Shown here: one piece after another, positions 13,548-51,106 of the stretch
Layout of the letters: every line of letters begins with the position of its first letter
Numbering within the stretch: the first letter of the stretch is position 1
DNA from: Patagioenas fasciata
Lineage: Eukaryota; Chordata; Aves; Columbiformes; Columbidae
Assembly (NCBI RefSeq): GCF_037038585.1
Contig: NC_092523.1
Location: 29,517,501-29,581,500, forward strand
DNA: 64,000 nucleotides
Direction: 5' to 3'
Program-made: the position numbers and the translations under genes
Notes under the pieces: model-generated
Told to the model about the DNA's origin: nothing
The model's database searches: none
Seen by the model: only the letters and a program-made list of their open reading frames with translations

Positions 13548-15879
13548 CTGCAGTGGTGCAAATCCCCCCACCCCCAGCCTGTCCTCTCGCTAACCCCAAG
13601 TCTCCCTCTCCTCCCTGGACGGGACCCCCCTGAGCCGCACGGGGCGGGGGGTAGAGCTCAGGAGCCGTCCTGGAGGGTTTATTTTAACTACCACCTCCTC
13701 TACGCGGGACCAATCCATAGGCACCGCCGGCATTTCGGAGTGGGATCGGCCCAAGCAGCTGCCCGTACCGGGCCGAGTGGTCTCTCCCCGGTGCGGCGAG
13801 CGTGGGGACAGCGCGGCCCGGTCCTTTGCTTGGGGAAGGGTGAAGCCACGTCGGGGAAAGTGTCACTGCTCCCCGGAGAGGCCCTGGGCAACGGCGACAC
13901 CACCGTCCCTGTCCCCGCAGAGGCCGTCGGGCTGCCCGCCCGCAGCGCCAGACTGGCCGGGCCGGCAGCTTTGCCAGTGCCCCAATTTGCAATTTTTGTT
14001 TTTCGCCGGGTCTTGTGAGATCCCACGTGGAAGCCGTTAACAACCACTCGATAATGATCATGACAAAGACATTATTCAAATGAAGCAGGTAATTGCAACC
14101 AGAAGGCGCGTCCTCCTCTTCCTTTTGCTCCTTTCTTTTCGTAAAAGTAACTCTCGCATTACATCCCAGCCTGACGGTACTTCGCCAAGAATCACCGTCA
14201 CCACCTCGCACGTTAAAACAGATACGTTCACGCCGGTAAATCACGGCCCGAGCCTGGCAGGGCGGGACCGCCTCGGAGCTCCCAGGCAGTTATTTGCCAC
14301 CAGGCTGAACCGCACGTCTTCGTGGGCCTTAAATCTATGAGAGCCTGCAACTCTGACCCAAGTCATGAGAGGACCTTACCCTCCACAAATTAAGGGGTTC
14401 AGGTTTCTGGGTGTGCTCGCCCCCACTGCCAAGGTAAAGAGTTCCAGGGTGCAGGGTTGTTTATTTGTTTGTTTCTTCCCCTCCCACTTTTTTTTTTTTT
14501 TTTTTTTCCATGCTTTTGACTCACTGGGAGCCTGTTGTTTATTCACAAGCATTACGGTATCCTGTTAGCATTCCGACCAGGGGCTGCTCACAGCTCCGAC
14601 TCCGATGATTTCCTGGAGGAACATGTGGAAGCAATAGCGGAGCCGTGCACTCACCCGAGCCGAGGATGCACTAGTGGAGGGCGTGCAAAGGGCCGAGAGC
14701 ACCGCCGGGGACTCTGCGAGCCCAGCCTGGGGCACCTCAGCCTGAGCGCGCTTTTCACGCGAGACGGTTTTGCTTTTTGCCCTCATTCCCTTCGGGGCAT
14801 CTTTGCTTCAGAGGCTTAATTCAGCTTCGCTTAAGAAAGAGAAAAAGCATCGGATCCTGCCGCTTGACTTCGAGGACAAATTTCTTTTGTTTAATACTAG
14901 AAATAATAAAGACGTGCAAGGGACGAGTGGTCGGGGGAAGGAGGTCCAGACTCGGGAGTAGAGGAAACCGGAGAAGCCCCGGGGCGCAGCTCTGGGGCCG
15001 GTGCCCTCCCCAGGAGGTAGGCAGGCAGGCAGGGAGACAGGCGGGCAGGGCCTCCCGCGCTGAGCCTTTCCTGGGGCTGCAGTGCCCCCTCTCCCGCGGC
15101 CGCCGCATCGCCCCGCCGGCCACTTTCCGCACAGAGCCTGCAGCAGAAGGGCTGCGAGGGCAGCTCCCCCGGCCACCCCTTATCGCCAGCAGATAGCGAC
15201 GGCCAACAAAGCAGAGATACCCGGTGCTGGCTCCCCAGCGGGGATCAAAGCTCCGTCTGGAGCGTGTTCAAACAGGACGGACTCGGACGTGCGCTGCCCT
15301 CGCCTCCGCAGGCACCTCCGGCCCTCGCCGTGCCCTCTGTCTTGGTTATTACTGGGTTCTTTTTTGCGCTGAGCAAAGCAAAGGCAGAGAGGAACAGAAG
15401 AGCTTTCCCGGTGCCGGCGGAGCAGCGGGGTTTGGGGTGCCTGGGTCCTGTCGAAGGTTACCTTTCGTTGTGTCTTTCATTCCTAAATGTTAGTGATTCG
15501 TCTCTCTCCCTTTTTCAGTGCCTCCTGCTCCTCCTGGCTCTGGGCCGTCCATCCAGCTCTCTAGCCCAAGCCCAAGATCAGTGGTGTACAAAGGACATGA
15601 GGAAGCCGCAAATTCGTTTCCAGATCAAACTCCCCGTCCATAAACTCACACTGTGACCGTGAACACTGAGCCCGGCGCACTACCCACTGTCCTAGAGGTT
15701 TTGAGGAGGGAAGGCTCATTCATGAAATCGGGAGCATTCGGAATTTTCATGAAAGTTTTTTGGGTTTGGTGTGTTGGTTTTTTTTTTTTCTTTCTCCCCC
15801 TGCAGTGCAAAACTCTCCCCTTTCCTCCCCCTCGCCCCTGCCATATGGTTAACCTCCCCCCTCCCCTGCAAGGCTGGTG

Positions 15880-16096
15880 AAATCTGGAGGCAGAGATTGG
15901 CCCCCCTGCCTGCGTAAGAGCCTCCCGCCGGCGCGCCCGCCTCCGGCCGCGGGGCTGGGGGCGCCGGCTGAGCCAGGGCGGCTCTTATTCTGAAGGGGCC
16001 GGAGGGGGGCTTCATTTCCTGACAGCTATTTACTTAAAGCAAATGATTAGTTTTGGAAGGATGGACTATAACATTGAATCAATTACGGGACGCGGT
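15880..16096 (+). promoter_or_regulatory. PDGFRA: Probable PDGFRA core promoter
   Basis: A GC-rich stretch (15890-16010) gives way to a compact AT-rich block at 16017-16085 directly upstream of exon 1. The block has a TATAA-like motif at 16067-16071 and a homeodomain/PBX-like TGAATCAATTA at 16075-16085. An AT-rich island at this exact place inside a CpG island suggests functional constraint. The start site is inferred, not seen; about 25-30 bases after the TATAA-like motif would place it near 16095. Confidence 0.5.
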
Positions 16097-16241
16097 TTGT
16101 GAGACCATTACAGTCGAACCGGGAGGGAGGGCGAGCGGGAGGGAAGGAGCGCGGCTGAGTGGGGAAAGTCACGAAAGACGTGGACATATTTTGGATATTT
16201 TACAATCTGCAGGACTGGGGCTGCGAATTATAAAGGAGAAG
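16095..16241 (+). other. PDGFRA: PDGFRA exon 1 (non-coding 5' UTR); 5' end approximate
   Basis: The 3' end is a consensus donor, AAG followed by GTAAGA, after the exon sequence GGAGAAG. The human PDGFRA first exon, as I recall it, also ends in GGAGAAG and joins exon 2 a few bases before the start codon, as here (exon 2 supplies 12 bases of leader before ATG). The 5' boundary is a guess from the TATAA-like motif. No protein is encoded. Confidence 0.6.
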
Positions 16242-19200
16242 GTAAGATGTGAGCGGCAGTTCCTCTACCTTTTCTTTTTTTTTTTTCACTTTTTCTTCCG
16301 CTTTTTTCCTCTTTTCTTTCCCTCTCCACTGTATTTTTTTTGCTTTTTATTTTATTTCCCCCCCTCAATGCTTTGAGCCGGGCGCGGGGCTCCGTCCCGC
16401 TGGGCGCAGGCGGTGGCGGGCGCTGGTAGTCTCCGTGGAGGGAAACGTGGAGCCGGCGCTACGCGGACCGTCGGGGCGCGGCGGCGAGCAGCGCGGGCAG
16501 CGCTAATGACAAACATATTGGGATGGCGGGGGCCACCGCGCCGCATTCCTGCCGCGGGGGCGGGAGCGACTCGCTGGGGCTCCGCGGGAAGCGGCGGTGC
16601 CCGCCCGCGGGGACGGGGAGACACGCTCCGACAAAGTAAGGTAGGGTCGCTCTCAGCCGCCTCCGCTCTTCTCGCATCCCTTGCTGCCTTCACCCCGCTA
16701 CTCTCCCGTCCCTTCCCCCACCCTTTGTTTTTCACCACCTTGCTCTCTTCGAATTCCCCTTCCCACCTCACTCCCCCTGCCCGGGTAGCCTGAAATGCTC
16801 CGAGATCTCGGGAAGAGGCACGCACACAAACCTCGCCGCAAGCAGCCCGATCTCGATCTCTGCGCGCCCCGTCTTTTTTTTTTACGCGTCTCAGAGGAAG
16901 GGAAGATGCTGCATTTAGGCAGGACTGGTACCTGGAGCCTTTCCAGTTTACAGCCTTCTCTCGTAATGGGAACGCCACCTCTGCCGCATGCCCCGATGGA
17001 CTGCTGGAGCCCACCGCCTCCTATCCTGAGGGTGGGCAAAATCTTCGCGGCCACCGTTTGGATTTTTGTCAAGCGCGAAGATTGCAAACTTGCCAGCCTC
17101 TGCCAGGCTGGAGTCCCCTGGAAAAGTCCTAGGAGCAAGTAGGAAATGGCTTTTTGGCTGTCTGCGGCGTTGCTCAACATTTTTGGACGCGGATCCCACA
17201 GGAGCCGTTCCAGAGAACAGGACTTGGACAGCTTTTTCTGGAGCCAGCATCGACAGATCTAGCGAGGCAGCAGCAGCCCCGGGGCTTGCCCGCACCTCGG
17301 CAGGAGGCTACCCCCCGCGAGGGGGGCAGGTTTCCATCACCCCTCGACGGCATTTTCGGCGCGGTCTTTGCAAATGCTACATCTCTCTGGCGCTCCTCCG
17401 GGGCCCAAATCTGCGCACCCGGGACGGACACGGCATCACCTCGGCCCGAATGGGGACCGATGGACCCGTTCTCAGGGCTGAGGGTATGTCGCCCTCCCTT
17501 GGTCCCACAGCTTAGAGCCAGGGCACAACGTCTGGTCCCCCCGCCGAGACTCCCGCCTCCTCTTCCAAATCCCGCGCCCTCAGGGTCCATGCCTCGCCTG
17601 ATGGAGAGAGCTGGAGAAGAAACCCGCGGGTAGCAGCGCCAGCAGAATTAGCCAGTCCCGGTGGGAAACACGGTTTTGCTCTGCTCCTCTCCGTCCCCTT
17701 TATCCCACTTTTCTTTCTCCTGGCTACCTCGCATTAGGAAAAAAAAAAAAAAGAAAAAATTCGCTTCAGCTTGGCAAAGGCTTTCCTATTGTTTCCCAGA
17801 CAAACAGCGGAGTGGCTGGGAGTTGCCATCTCTGCTAGGTTTGCTCGGTGTCCCGGGCAGCCTTTGATCAACAGCAGCTCCAGCCGTCGGGCTCCGCCGA
17901 GAGGCCGCGGATGGAGGGGCAGCCACGGCAGCGCTGCTGCCTCTCCCTGGGGGCTGCTGCCCGGGCTCCCCGCGGGCAGGCAGGCTCTGGAAAGCCCCCG
18001 CAGACTGATGGGGGCTCGAGAGTGTAAACGTAATCCTCCCCATCCTTCTCATCCCCATCCCTGCTGGTTGTAGGCTGTCCACCGTCTCCCCGACGGGGCG
18101 CACCAGGGGGAAGGGAGGGCTTGTTATGCCCTCAGCATCTCCCAGGGCCGATGCAGAGCCCAGTTGGGGTCCCAGTTTGGCTGTCTTAACTCCATGTCCC
18201 TGGATGGCGCAAGAGACGGGATCAAAGCAAGGAGACAGGCATCAAAGGTTCCTCTGTCATCGGCTGATCAAAATCTGAACTGCGGAGATCCGACTTTTAA
18301 CTCTGGGTCTGGAAATGTTAGGGAAAGATCTCCCAGCAAGGGACTTCGGTTTTAGCTTCTAGTTAACAAAGAGCATTTTAAAAAGGCCCTCAGCTAAACA
18401 GTGGTTTAGGCAACCTCAAAGCTTAAAAAAAACCAAAAAACAAAAAACCAAAACTTTGAAGGAAAATGAAACTGCACGAAGCCCTGGGGTTTAGGAGTCC
18501 ACAAGCAAACCAGCTCTCCCAGCCTGCTCTCCAGGCAGCAAGGGACCGGAGGTGTGCCAGTCTGGCTACCATTGGGTACTGGGGCCATCTTCACTGTTAC
18601 TTGCTCATTGATGTATGGGAAATCTTCGTGCAGCTGTGAGAATAATACATAGGTATTAGGTTTCAAGAAAGCAGGAAGTAGTAAATAGTTTAATAAAATA
18701 CTGCTCTACAGTACTGCAGTACCAAGTTAGGATTTGAGTACAATGTATATAGGCAGAAAAATTCTTGCATACCCCAGACCTCACTGGTTACTTCCAGCTA
18801 TACCAGTTGGTCTAAAAATGAGGGTGAAACGTATAACCTTGTACACTCCTTGCCTCGCTTGCATCCTTAGGTCATCGTGGCCACAATGACACTGCTTCTG
18901 TGCATGAACTGTGAAAATTTTAATAGAAGGTGTTTGCTTCATTTGTTTTAAAGACCAGGGAATGAGTTCTGAGAGGTTATTTTCTTCTGGTGGTGGCAAG
19001 AATTACTGATAATTTTAAAAAAGCAAGCAAGTAAGCAAATAATCCTTTCTCTCCCTCTTGCCTTGAGCTCCTGCTTGACTCATCTCTTTTAAGCCAATAA
19101 AGCTTTGCATGCACACCCAAGGGAAAAGTTTGCAACAGCTAGGCTTCCTAGCTCTTGTGGTCAACAGAGATGGATTGGTTTTTCCATGCAATGCTTCCGA

Positions 19201-22200
19201 GCACTTGAGCTTGGGTCTGAGGTGTTCTTTGGTTTGATCCTGAGAACTTAAGTGAGATGGAATACTTGTCTGTTTGCTGAGACAGTCTGGAAAGTCCTCT
19301 TTGGACTAAGCGAGGAAATTTAAACTTTGCAAATTTCTCTCCACCTTTAGGTCCTTGACTGGTGGAGTCTGTCCTTGAGGGTTTGGCTAGAGAATCAGGG
19401 CTGACTGGAAGGTTTGTCGGGCAGCAGCCATCACCGTGTGTCCTGCAGAGCCTGAAGTGCTCTGCAGGAGCCCAGCACTGGGCTAGTCGTGATGTGTAGT
19501 TATTCTTGCATACAGGCTATGCTGGATGCAAATACTTGTAAATGGCTGTGGAACAAGCTTCATTTTAGGAGAACATTTGTGCCAGTCTTTTGCACTGAAG
19601 AAATTTTTTTTGTCCTTTGTGCCTTTTCCCAGTGAAACCTTTAGACCTGCCTGTTAGTGCTGTGGGGCAGCCCTGCTCTTGTGGAGAACTAAGGTTGCAG
19701 TTTGGGAATTGAGAACCAATAAATGTTTCAGGAGGTCCTGTCTGAACCTTTACATTCAGCTAGTGACATATACCAAAAGGTAGAAATGTTCCCCTCTTTC
19801 TTTGGGCTGGCCGTAGCTCTTCCTGGAAAAGATCAGTCTTCCCAGAAGGACTGACTGCCACTCTGACAAAATCACCAGTGAAATTTTCCAGCCCTCTCAT
19901 AACAAGCATAATCACATCATTATGTGCCAAGATTTGCAATCCAACTACTGTCCTATCACTTATGTAAATACAGAGCAATAGGGACCAGTCTGGTTTTATT
20001 ACTTGTTTTTAAATCGGAGAACTCACATGAAATTAAAACATAAGAATTTTGAATTTTTAACTTGATGCAGGAGACCCGGTTTAGAGTCCATCTGCTATGG
20101 AGACTAGCGTTGCCGTCGGTCTCATTAATGTGGATCAACATTGCCATCTTGTGGCCAAGAGGATGAACTGTAGTGACTGAGTAGCTGGCAGGAGAGAAGT
20201 CTGTACAGTCGCCAGTCTCGTGGTAGATCGGCTAGTTTACTGTTTTGAAGGAGGTCTCTGATTTACAGCAATACGAAAAAATATAGACCACTGGCTCTTC
20301 TTGGTCCACCACCGTACTTTCTCTCTAGGTCATGTAGAGTAATCATTTTCTGAAGACATATTTCCATTGGCTTTCTGGATATTGATTTTGTCTTCTACAG
20401 TGCAGTCAATGAAACCATTCTTGATAGGAAGCCAGCACTTGAGTGTTTAGAAGATTGAGTCTTTGCTGATAACAGTTCCTTAAATGTTCTTTTCCTGTTT
20501 TTTCTTTCATTGAAGCACATGAGAGATACCAACATTTCAGTCAGTTCCTTTCAAAACCCAGTGGTTAAGGTAGATGCAAGACTGTTTTACCTTGTGCAAC
20601 GAGCCTCCCCTGCAGAGAATTTGGCAACCCCTTCATGGCATTATCTAGCTTTCACTATACACATAGAGGTTTCTATTTTAGCTAGTGATGCTCAAGGTAT
20701 GCAAGGAATTAAGATTGGCTCAAATTTATGTTGTATGTGTGCTGTCAATACTGGGCTTCAGCTTGCACAAATCTACTGGCTTCAGCAAGGTTATGCCAAT
20801 TTATGGTTTCATGGAGTGGTGTTAGGAACTGACCCTGATGCAGTTACTCAGAGCTGATTTAGGACAAAGAGTGCTGCTTTACCGTAAGGAAAATAAAAGA
20901 GCCAAAGAAATGCATACAAAAAATTAGGTGATTGTAAATAAACAAAATCATGGTAAGTGTAACTGTTTGGTGTTGTGGAAATGAGAAGTGTGAAATTGTT
21001 CCCACATTAAACCTTGACTCCAGCACTGATGTACGAGGTTATGCTCTAGATGGGACTCCAGCATGCTTAAGTTGGATGCATATGTAGTTAAATCCAATTC
21101 AAATAGACTTTGAGTACAGATGATGGCGAATCCTTAGTACATTATTCTCTTTCACAGTGTGGAAGTGTTGCTCTGGGTCTTGATGAGATTAGTAGTTCAT
21201 TGAAGAAAGATCAAAGCTCTGGGTTGTGAAAGAATAGCCAGCTGGAAAACACAGATTTGGTTAAGTCCTTGTGTTTTTAAACTGCAATGGTAGATTGAGG
21301 CACTCAGCTCTTATTGATTTTTATGGCAGCCCAACCAAGACAGCAAATTCTAAGTAGCACTTTGGAAATGACATCACCTGTACTTGCATCAGCATAGTCA
21401 TGGGGCTTTACTCCTCGCTTACATGGACAGACAGCTCTGCAGCAATGCAAGTCCACTTTGGCAGAGCTTCTGCAGACTGGTGTGCAAGAGCTGAGCCAGG
21501 TTTGTGTTTTCTCCTTCTGTGCTGCATCACTTGCATTGAACAGCCTGTAAAACTGCACATTGTCTTGTGGATCTTGGGAAGCCAGGAGTCAAATCAATAA
21601 AGCAGACCTTGGTAAGTCTTTAAAGATTTACAGTGGTTTGCTTTATCAGAAAAAAAAAATAGTTACAGGATGCAAATTTGATAAAAATGTAAAAAGAGGC
21701 TGAGACTGAGGGACTTTGATGTCCAAGAGTCCGTTATCAATGGGAGACAGATACATAAACACATGGCAATTATCACTAATTGAAGAATCAGGCAAAATGC
21801 CTTTTCTCTGCTGGAATGTTGTCAGCTGAACTTCTGAAGTGGTTTGTACATATTTTTGAGGCTGGTAGTTTGTAAGTCTTCTAATCCTGCTTCTGAGAGC
21901 TTTATGTTTGATTCAAGTATCAAATACTTTTTGCTTTTCAGAAGCACGCTGTCTGCTTCACGTGTTGCAAAGGGAAGGAGGGACTAATTCAGAAACACTC
22001 CTTGGCATGTTGTAATCATTTAACTCTCATACGGCACTGGCATAGTTGAGATAACTACATGTACCTGTGTGCTTTCGTAACTCAGCGTCATGAGCTGAAT
22101 ACCAGAGGGTGGAGAGAAACTCTGCAGAACCTTTGAGAAGTGGTCCCTGTCTTGGCACATCATCCTTTATTTTGCTCCTTGGTCTGTGTTTCAGATTAGG

Positions 22201-23211
22201 GACTTTTCAGTGCAGTCTTTTTTTTAATCTGTATTGGCTTTGGGCCAGATTCAGTTACTATTAAAGTCACCAACAAAACATCCATTGATTTTAATGGGAC
22301 CAGGGGTTGTAGGAGATTTTCCTTCGGAAATTATCTAGCAGGCTGCTTGAGGGTTTTAAGTAGAAATGTCATTAGATGGCACAAAAATTACGTAAATGCT
22401 TATTGTCATGGTTGCCTCTTCAAGACTGATGCCTTAGGATTATATGTTTGAAAGCTGAAATTATTGTATGTGATCTATGACTCCCCACACTGTTGGAGAG
22501 AAGAGATGCTCTGCGAATGGCAGTGCTGGCCTACAGTCTGTCATGGATTTATTCCATTATAAAATTTCAACATATGTTTTAAATAGCATGTCTCTCGATC
22601 AAGGGAATTCTTGCTAAGTAAGCAATAAACACTATTGTATTGTATTGTATTCAGTAAGCTATATATATACATATGTACAATGGCAAAACAAAAATATCAC
22701 TCAGGATTGTATGATTTGTATGAAGAGTAGCTCTTAAACATGCTTTTTGTCCCACAAACGCTGCTTGCAGCTAAAAGGTCAGAACTTACTGCATAAAGCC
22801 GTTGCATCCTCACTGACGCTTGTGAGGGTACTGCATCTATGCAGGGGGGTTTTCGTGGCTCGGTCCTGGGGCAAGCAGTAGCTATCAGAGCTATTTGCAG
22901 GCTGTTGGGGACAGGGCTGTGTCAAGACTTTGTTTCTCTACATTGCCAGTGGAGAGAAGGGGTTGTGGTGCCCCTGCTGCATTTCCCATGCGGGTGGTGT
23001 GTCTGTGGCTCCATGTACCTCCAGGGAGGTGGTTGCATATGTCTCAACAGACTGTGGGTGTGAGCCAGGGTCCCTGGGCCATTTCTTTTTGTGCCTATAT
23101 GCAGAGTGTGGTGGAGCTGTGCTAGGGCACTGCAGAAGGGGGGTCCTGCAACTCTCATACTGTTCTCAGTCCGTTAACTGGCTCCCTCTTGCCTTCTCCT
23201 TTCTGTTTCAG
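16242..23211 (+). other. PDGFRA: PDGFRA intron 1 (about 7.0 kb)
   Basis: It runs from the GTAAGA donor after 16241 to the acceptor TTTCTGTTTCAG before 23212. The first 1.9 kb belong to the CpG-rich domain and begin with a pyrimidine-rich tract (16260-16370). The rest is AT-leaning with no gene I can support. It contains a CTCF/YY1-like motif at 20144-20158, an (ATTGT)n-like simple repeat near 22634-22650 and a short AT dinucleotide tract near 22661-22670. Confidence 0.8.
20144..20158 (-). promoter_or_regulatory. CTCF/YY1-like motif TTGGCCACAAGATGG in intron 1
   Basis: The minus strand reads TTGGCCACAAGATGG followed by CAATG. This matches about 12 of 14 positions of the CTCF core and also contains AAGATGGC, a YY1-like core. 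The same 15-mer occurs on the plus strand at 53691-53705, beyond the 3' end of the gene. Function is inferred from the motif. Confidence 0.35.
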
Positions 23212-23223
23212 TTGTTGGTAGCT

Positions 23224-48089
<24,866 letters not shown>

Positions 48090-48161
48090 GCCCTAGGACA
48101 CCTCCCAGCCCTGCACACGGGGAATTTTGCCTTGTTGTCTATAGACTTCTCCACAGAGAAA

Positions 48162-48168
48162 AACCACT
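48162..48168 (+). promoter_or_regulatory. Candidate miR-140-5p target site 1
   Basis: AACCACT, a 7-base match to the miR-140-5p seed, lies 73 bases after the stop codon. Regulation of Pdgfra by miR-140 in palate development is established in zebrafish; activity of this site is inferred. Confidence 0.5.
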
Positions 48169-48609
48169 TTATTGCAATGTCAAGGATGTGAAGAGGAGGT
48201 GGATTTGTACAGAGAAACTCCCAGCAATGGGCAGAGGAATCAACCTGAGTATGAATGAAAGAGACACGTCAAAGATGGATTTTTTTAGTGTTGCTTCTTG
48301 CAGTACTTCAGTAGCATCTCAGCGTTGTTTGCTATTCAGACTTTGAGGAGGACAAAAGAAAAGGCCACAAACAGACCGGTTTTGTGTTTCAAGGGCATTC
48401 ATATGACTTTGATGGATCAAATTTCCACTACAGCAATACTTCGCCATTGTAATTATGTAAATAACTGTCTACTCAATGATCTTTTGAGGTGCACATTGAA
48501 CATATGCCATGGATTTTGGAAGAGATTGTTCAAGAATTTTGTGTACTTCCTCCCTCAATCTCAATGTCAGCTGCTGTTGAACTATCATGTGAATTGAAGA
48601 ACATGCAAA

Positions 48610-48616
48610 AACCACT
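48610..48616 (+). promoter_or_regulatory. Candidate miR-140-5p target site 2
   Basis: A second AACCACT in the same 3' UTR, 448 bases after the first. Two matches in one 3' UTR raise the likelihood of real regulation. Confidence 0.45.
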
Positions 48617-49562
48617 TTTGGACCAAAAAGGTCTAAAACCACAAGGGACTGACCGGTACTACAAAACATGTTACTTTTTACCATTAAAGGGGAATAATAA
48701 TAACAATAATAATCAAACCCAGTCTATAATAGGTGTTAGAAACCTAGTAAGTCTATTAACTATAGAAGATAGTTTTTTCAAGATAATACTACTACTGTTT
48801 TCAATAACACTAAATGTATATTTCATAATTCATTGTCCTTCAGTAAAAGCACAGTTTCAAGAAGCCTTTTTAGAGTACAAAGAAAAAAATTATGACCTAA
48901 AATTTTTATGAAACAATTGTTTTATTTGGCTGCACACAGAATCATAACTGCTCTGGTTAGCTAAAACTACTTTAACATGGAGAAAAATTTAAGATTTAGT
49001 TTTCTATCATAAGCTGAGTAGTTTTTCTAACCAGATATACTAGAAACAATTATTGTCCTCTGATTAAATGAAGCTCTAGAACTTTAATTAAAAAAAAATA
49101 TGCTAGATTTCCAAGATGCTCAAGAATGGAAGTTTATGATAAAGCACCAGCAACATCACATTATTAGAGTTTCATGGGTACTCAAAAGAAATCTTGTCCT
49201 GGGGTTAGTTATGAAGAATTGATTTGATATTTAAACTGCACAAGGAACAAAGATATGTCTCCTAGACTGGAACTCCAGATTAAATAAGCAGAAATAATTC
49301 TGCAGTGAATATTCTTGTCTTAGATTTCAGGTTTAAATAGGAACAGAAAATTCTGACTATTATCTTTGCAGACTGTAACTACAAATGGTAATTGTATCCA
49401 AGAGTGTTTTTCAGAAGGTGCATGAAAACAAACCTGCTCTCAGCCTGCAATTGTTTTTTGACACCACTTACATGAACAAAGTACTATGATTACTGCTATC
49501 ACTGTATAATGTATTTTTGAGATATGATGCTTTAGAAAACTTACATGTGAAAAAAGGTACAC

Positions 49563-49570
49563 CACTGCCA
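49563..49570 (+). promoter_or_regulatory. Candidate miR-34/449 target site (8-mer)
   Basis: CACTGCCA, a full 8-mer match to the miR-34a/c and miR-449 seed. PDGFRA is reported as a miR-34 target in mammals. A second 7-mer CACTGCC is at 51014-51020. Confidence 0.45.
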
Positions 49571-51013
49571 AGGGCCCCATCCTTTCTGGTGCTCAGCCTT
49601 CAAACTAAGCCTTAATTCAGTGTGATGAGTGCCTCACAGGACATGCTCAGCCTCTGGCACAACACAACTTATGCAAATGTGGTGCAGACTCATCCCTGTG
49701 TTGCAGTGTTTTTCCTAGGAAGTGTGAAAGATGGACCAGCAGTGACCAACAGAACATGCTGCTGTGTTAAACTACAGTTTAATGGCCCTAAGAAATGCTA
49801 CGTGAGTCCCCTTGACTTCACTTGTAGACGGTTGTGGATCAAATGGCTGCAAATGTAATATTGTCAGGGTTACAGGCAAATAATTCTAGGTCTGGGCTTC
49901 AAAATGTCACCTGGCTGAGGCTACGTTGAAGCATACTGCAGATGTGAAAACAGGACCTGAAGCGAAGCACCCGTGTTTTCCACCCCAGTGGAGCCTGACA
50001 ATCAGAAGGAACGGCGAGCGATGGTGCATCCTCCATTTCTTGCAGATCAAAACTGAGTGTCTTCCTGGGAGCCTGTGCTTTAGCCAAACACACATCACAG
50101 CTCTGTACGGGGGCAAACGTGAAATGTAAAGACTCTCGATACAGCCAGAACGGATGAGGCATTGTAAAGTCTTCCTCTAACTAAGAACTACGAATTGAGG
50201 AAACATGAATTGTCTATTGGATATCCTAGATATCTGAATGGCCACTTGAGACCACACGTGCCTTAATTTGCATGTGTAGTCATTACAGCTATATATTCAA
50301 ATTAGGCAAGCAATTTCACCTGCATTTTTGCACATGGCCTAGTATTCTTCAGGGTTTGAAAATCAGCCCCAGCGTGTTTTATTATACCAGTTACTGGAAT
50401 CTAAGGACATTTTAATGTGGTCTACCCTTCTCCTCGCTGGTTTCATTCTGTATCTCGCAGTGCATCTCAGGGCTAGACCTAAGCAGTGGACATGAACCAG
50501 AGCTGGCTCACTTTCCAATGAATAGTTATGTTGATTCTCCATCCTGTCATGAATATTGTGTACATGGACTGCATCCATGGCAGGGGTCTAGTCAAACTCA
50601 GCGCAGTGCAGGCTTGGAATCAGATAAACTGGCCTGAAAACTGGAATGAGAAACAGAGGAAGAGAGAGGATTTGCTAGAGAAGAAGTGTGAGATGATGTT
50701 TCATTTAATTTTACAAGATCATCAGTATTACAAGCTTTTTTTTATGGCTTAATTTTGGAGAAGCCACTGGAAGAGATATTCCCAAACTTTTCACTATGGT
50801 AATTGTATAATGACAATCAGTGTTAGCCTATGAAACACAGCTTTTGATTTGGAATGGCCAAACAATTCCTTACAGTGTGGTCTGCAAATTGTACAAAATG
50901 GTCCTATTACATGATGAAGGACGTGAGATAAGGTGATGTTATACATCAATATGTATATAAGTATTTTTATATAGACTTCTAGAATACTGCCAAAACATTT
51001 ATGACAGCTATAT

Positions 51014-51020
51014 CACTGCC
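51014..51020 (+). promoter_or_regulatory. Candidate miR-34/449 target site (7-mer)
   Basis: CACTGCC close to the 3' end of the 3' UTR, a position that often favours microRNA sites. Inference from seed match only. Confidence 0.4.
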
Positions 51021-51106
51021 TTTGTTTATATTTTTTTTTACTGTGATATATTCCACAGGCACGTTAACTGTTGCACTTTGAATGTCCAAAAGTTATATTT
51101 TAGAAT

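Larger units (their letters stand above)
11750..18130. promoter_or_regulatory. PDGFRA: CpG-rich promoter domain of PDGFRA (several CpG islands)
   Basis: From about 11.75 kb the sequence changes abruptly to high GC with many CpG dinucleotides (densest at 11.8-12.2, 12.9-15.5, 15.9-16.7 and 16.8-17.6 kb), and returns to AT-leaning DNA after about 18.1 kb. Non-coding exon 1 ends inside it. Domains like this are typical of developmentally regulated vertebrate genes. Long open frames occur on both strands here, but they follow from the lack of AT-rich stop codons; none resembles a protein. Boundaries are estimates by eye. Confidence 0.8.

Noticed and set aside
13684..14244. 186-codon minus-strand and 177-codon plus-strand frames in the CpG domain
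   Set aside because: Overlapping long frames on both strands in GC-rich DNA reflect scarcity of stop codons. No homeodomain or other motif is present, so GSX2 is not supported here.
15264..15656. 130-codon frame with a hydrophobic Leu-rich segment upstream of exon 1
   Set aside because: Crosses GC-rich low-complexity DNA and a plain pyrimidine tract; no recognisable protein. A signal peptide is imitated by CTCCTG-type repeats.
16352..17014. 220-codon minus-strand open frame near the promoter
   Set aside because: Arg/Ala/Gly/Pro-rich translation typical of non-coding CpG-island DNA; it starts and stops without splice or conservation signals.
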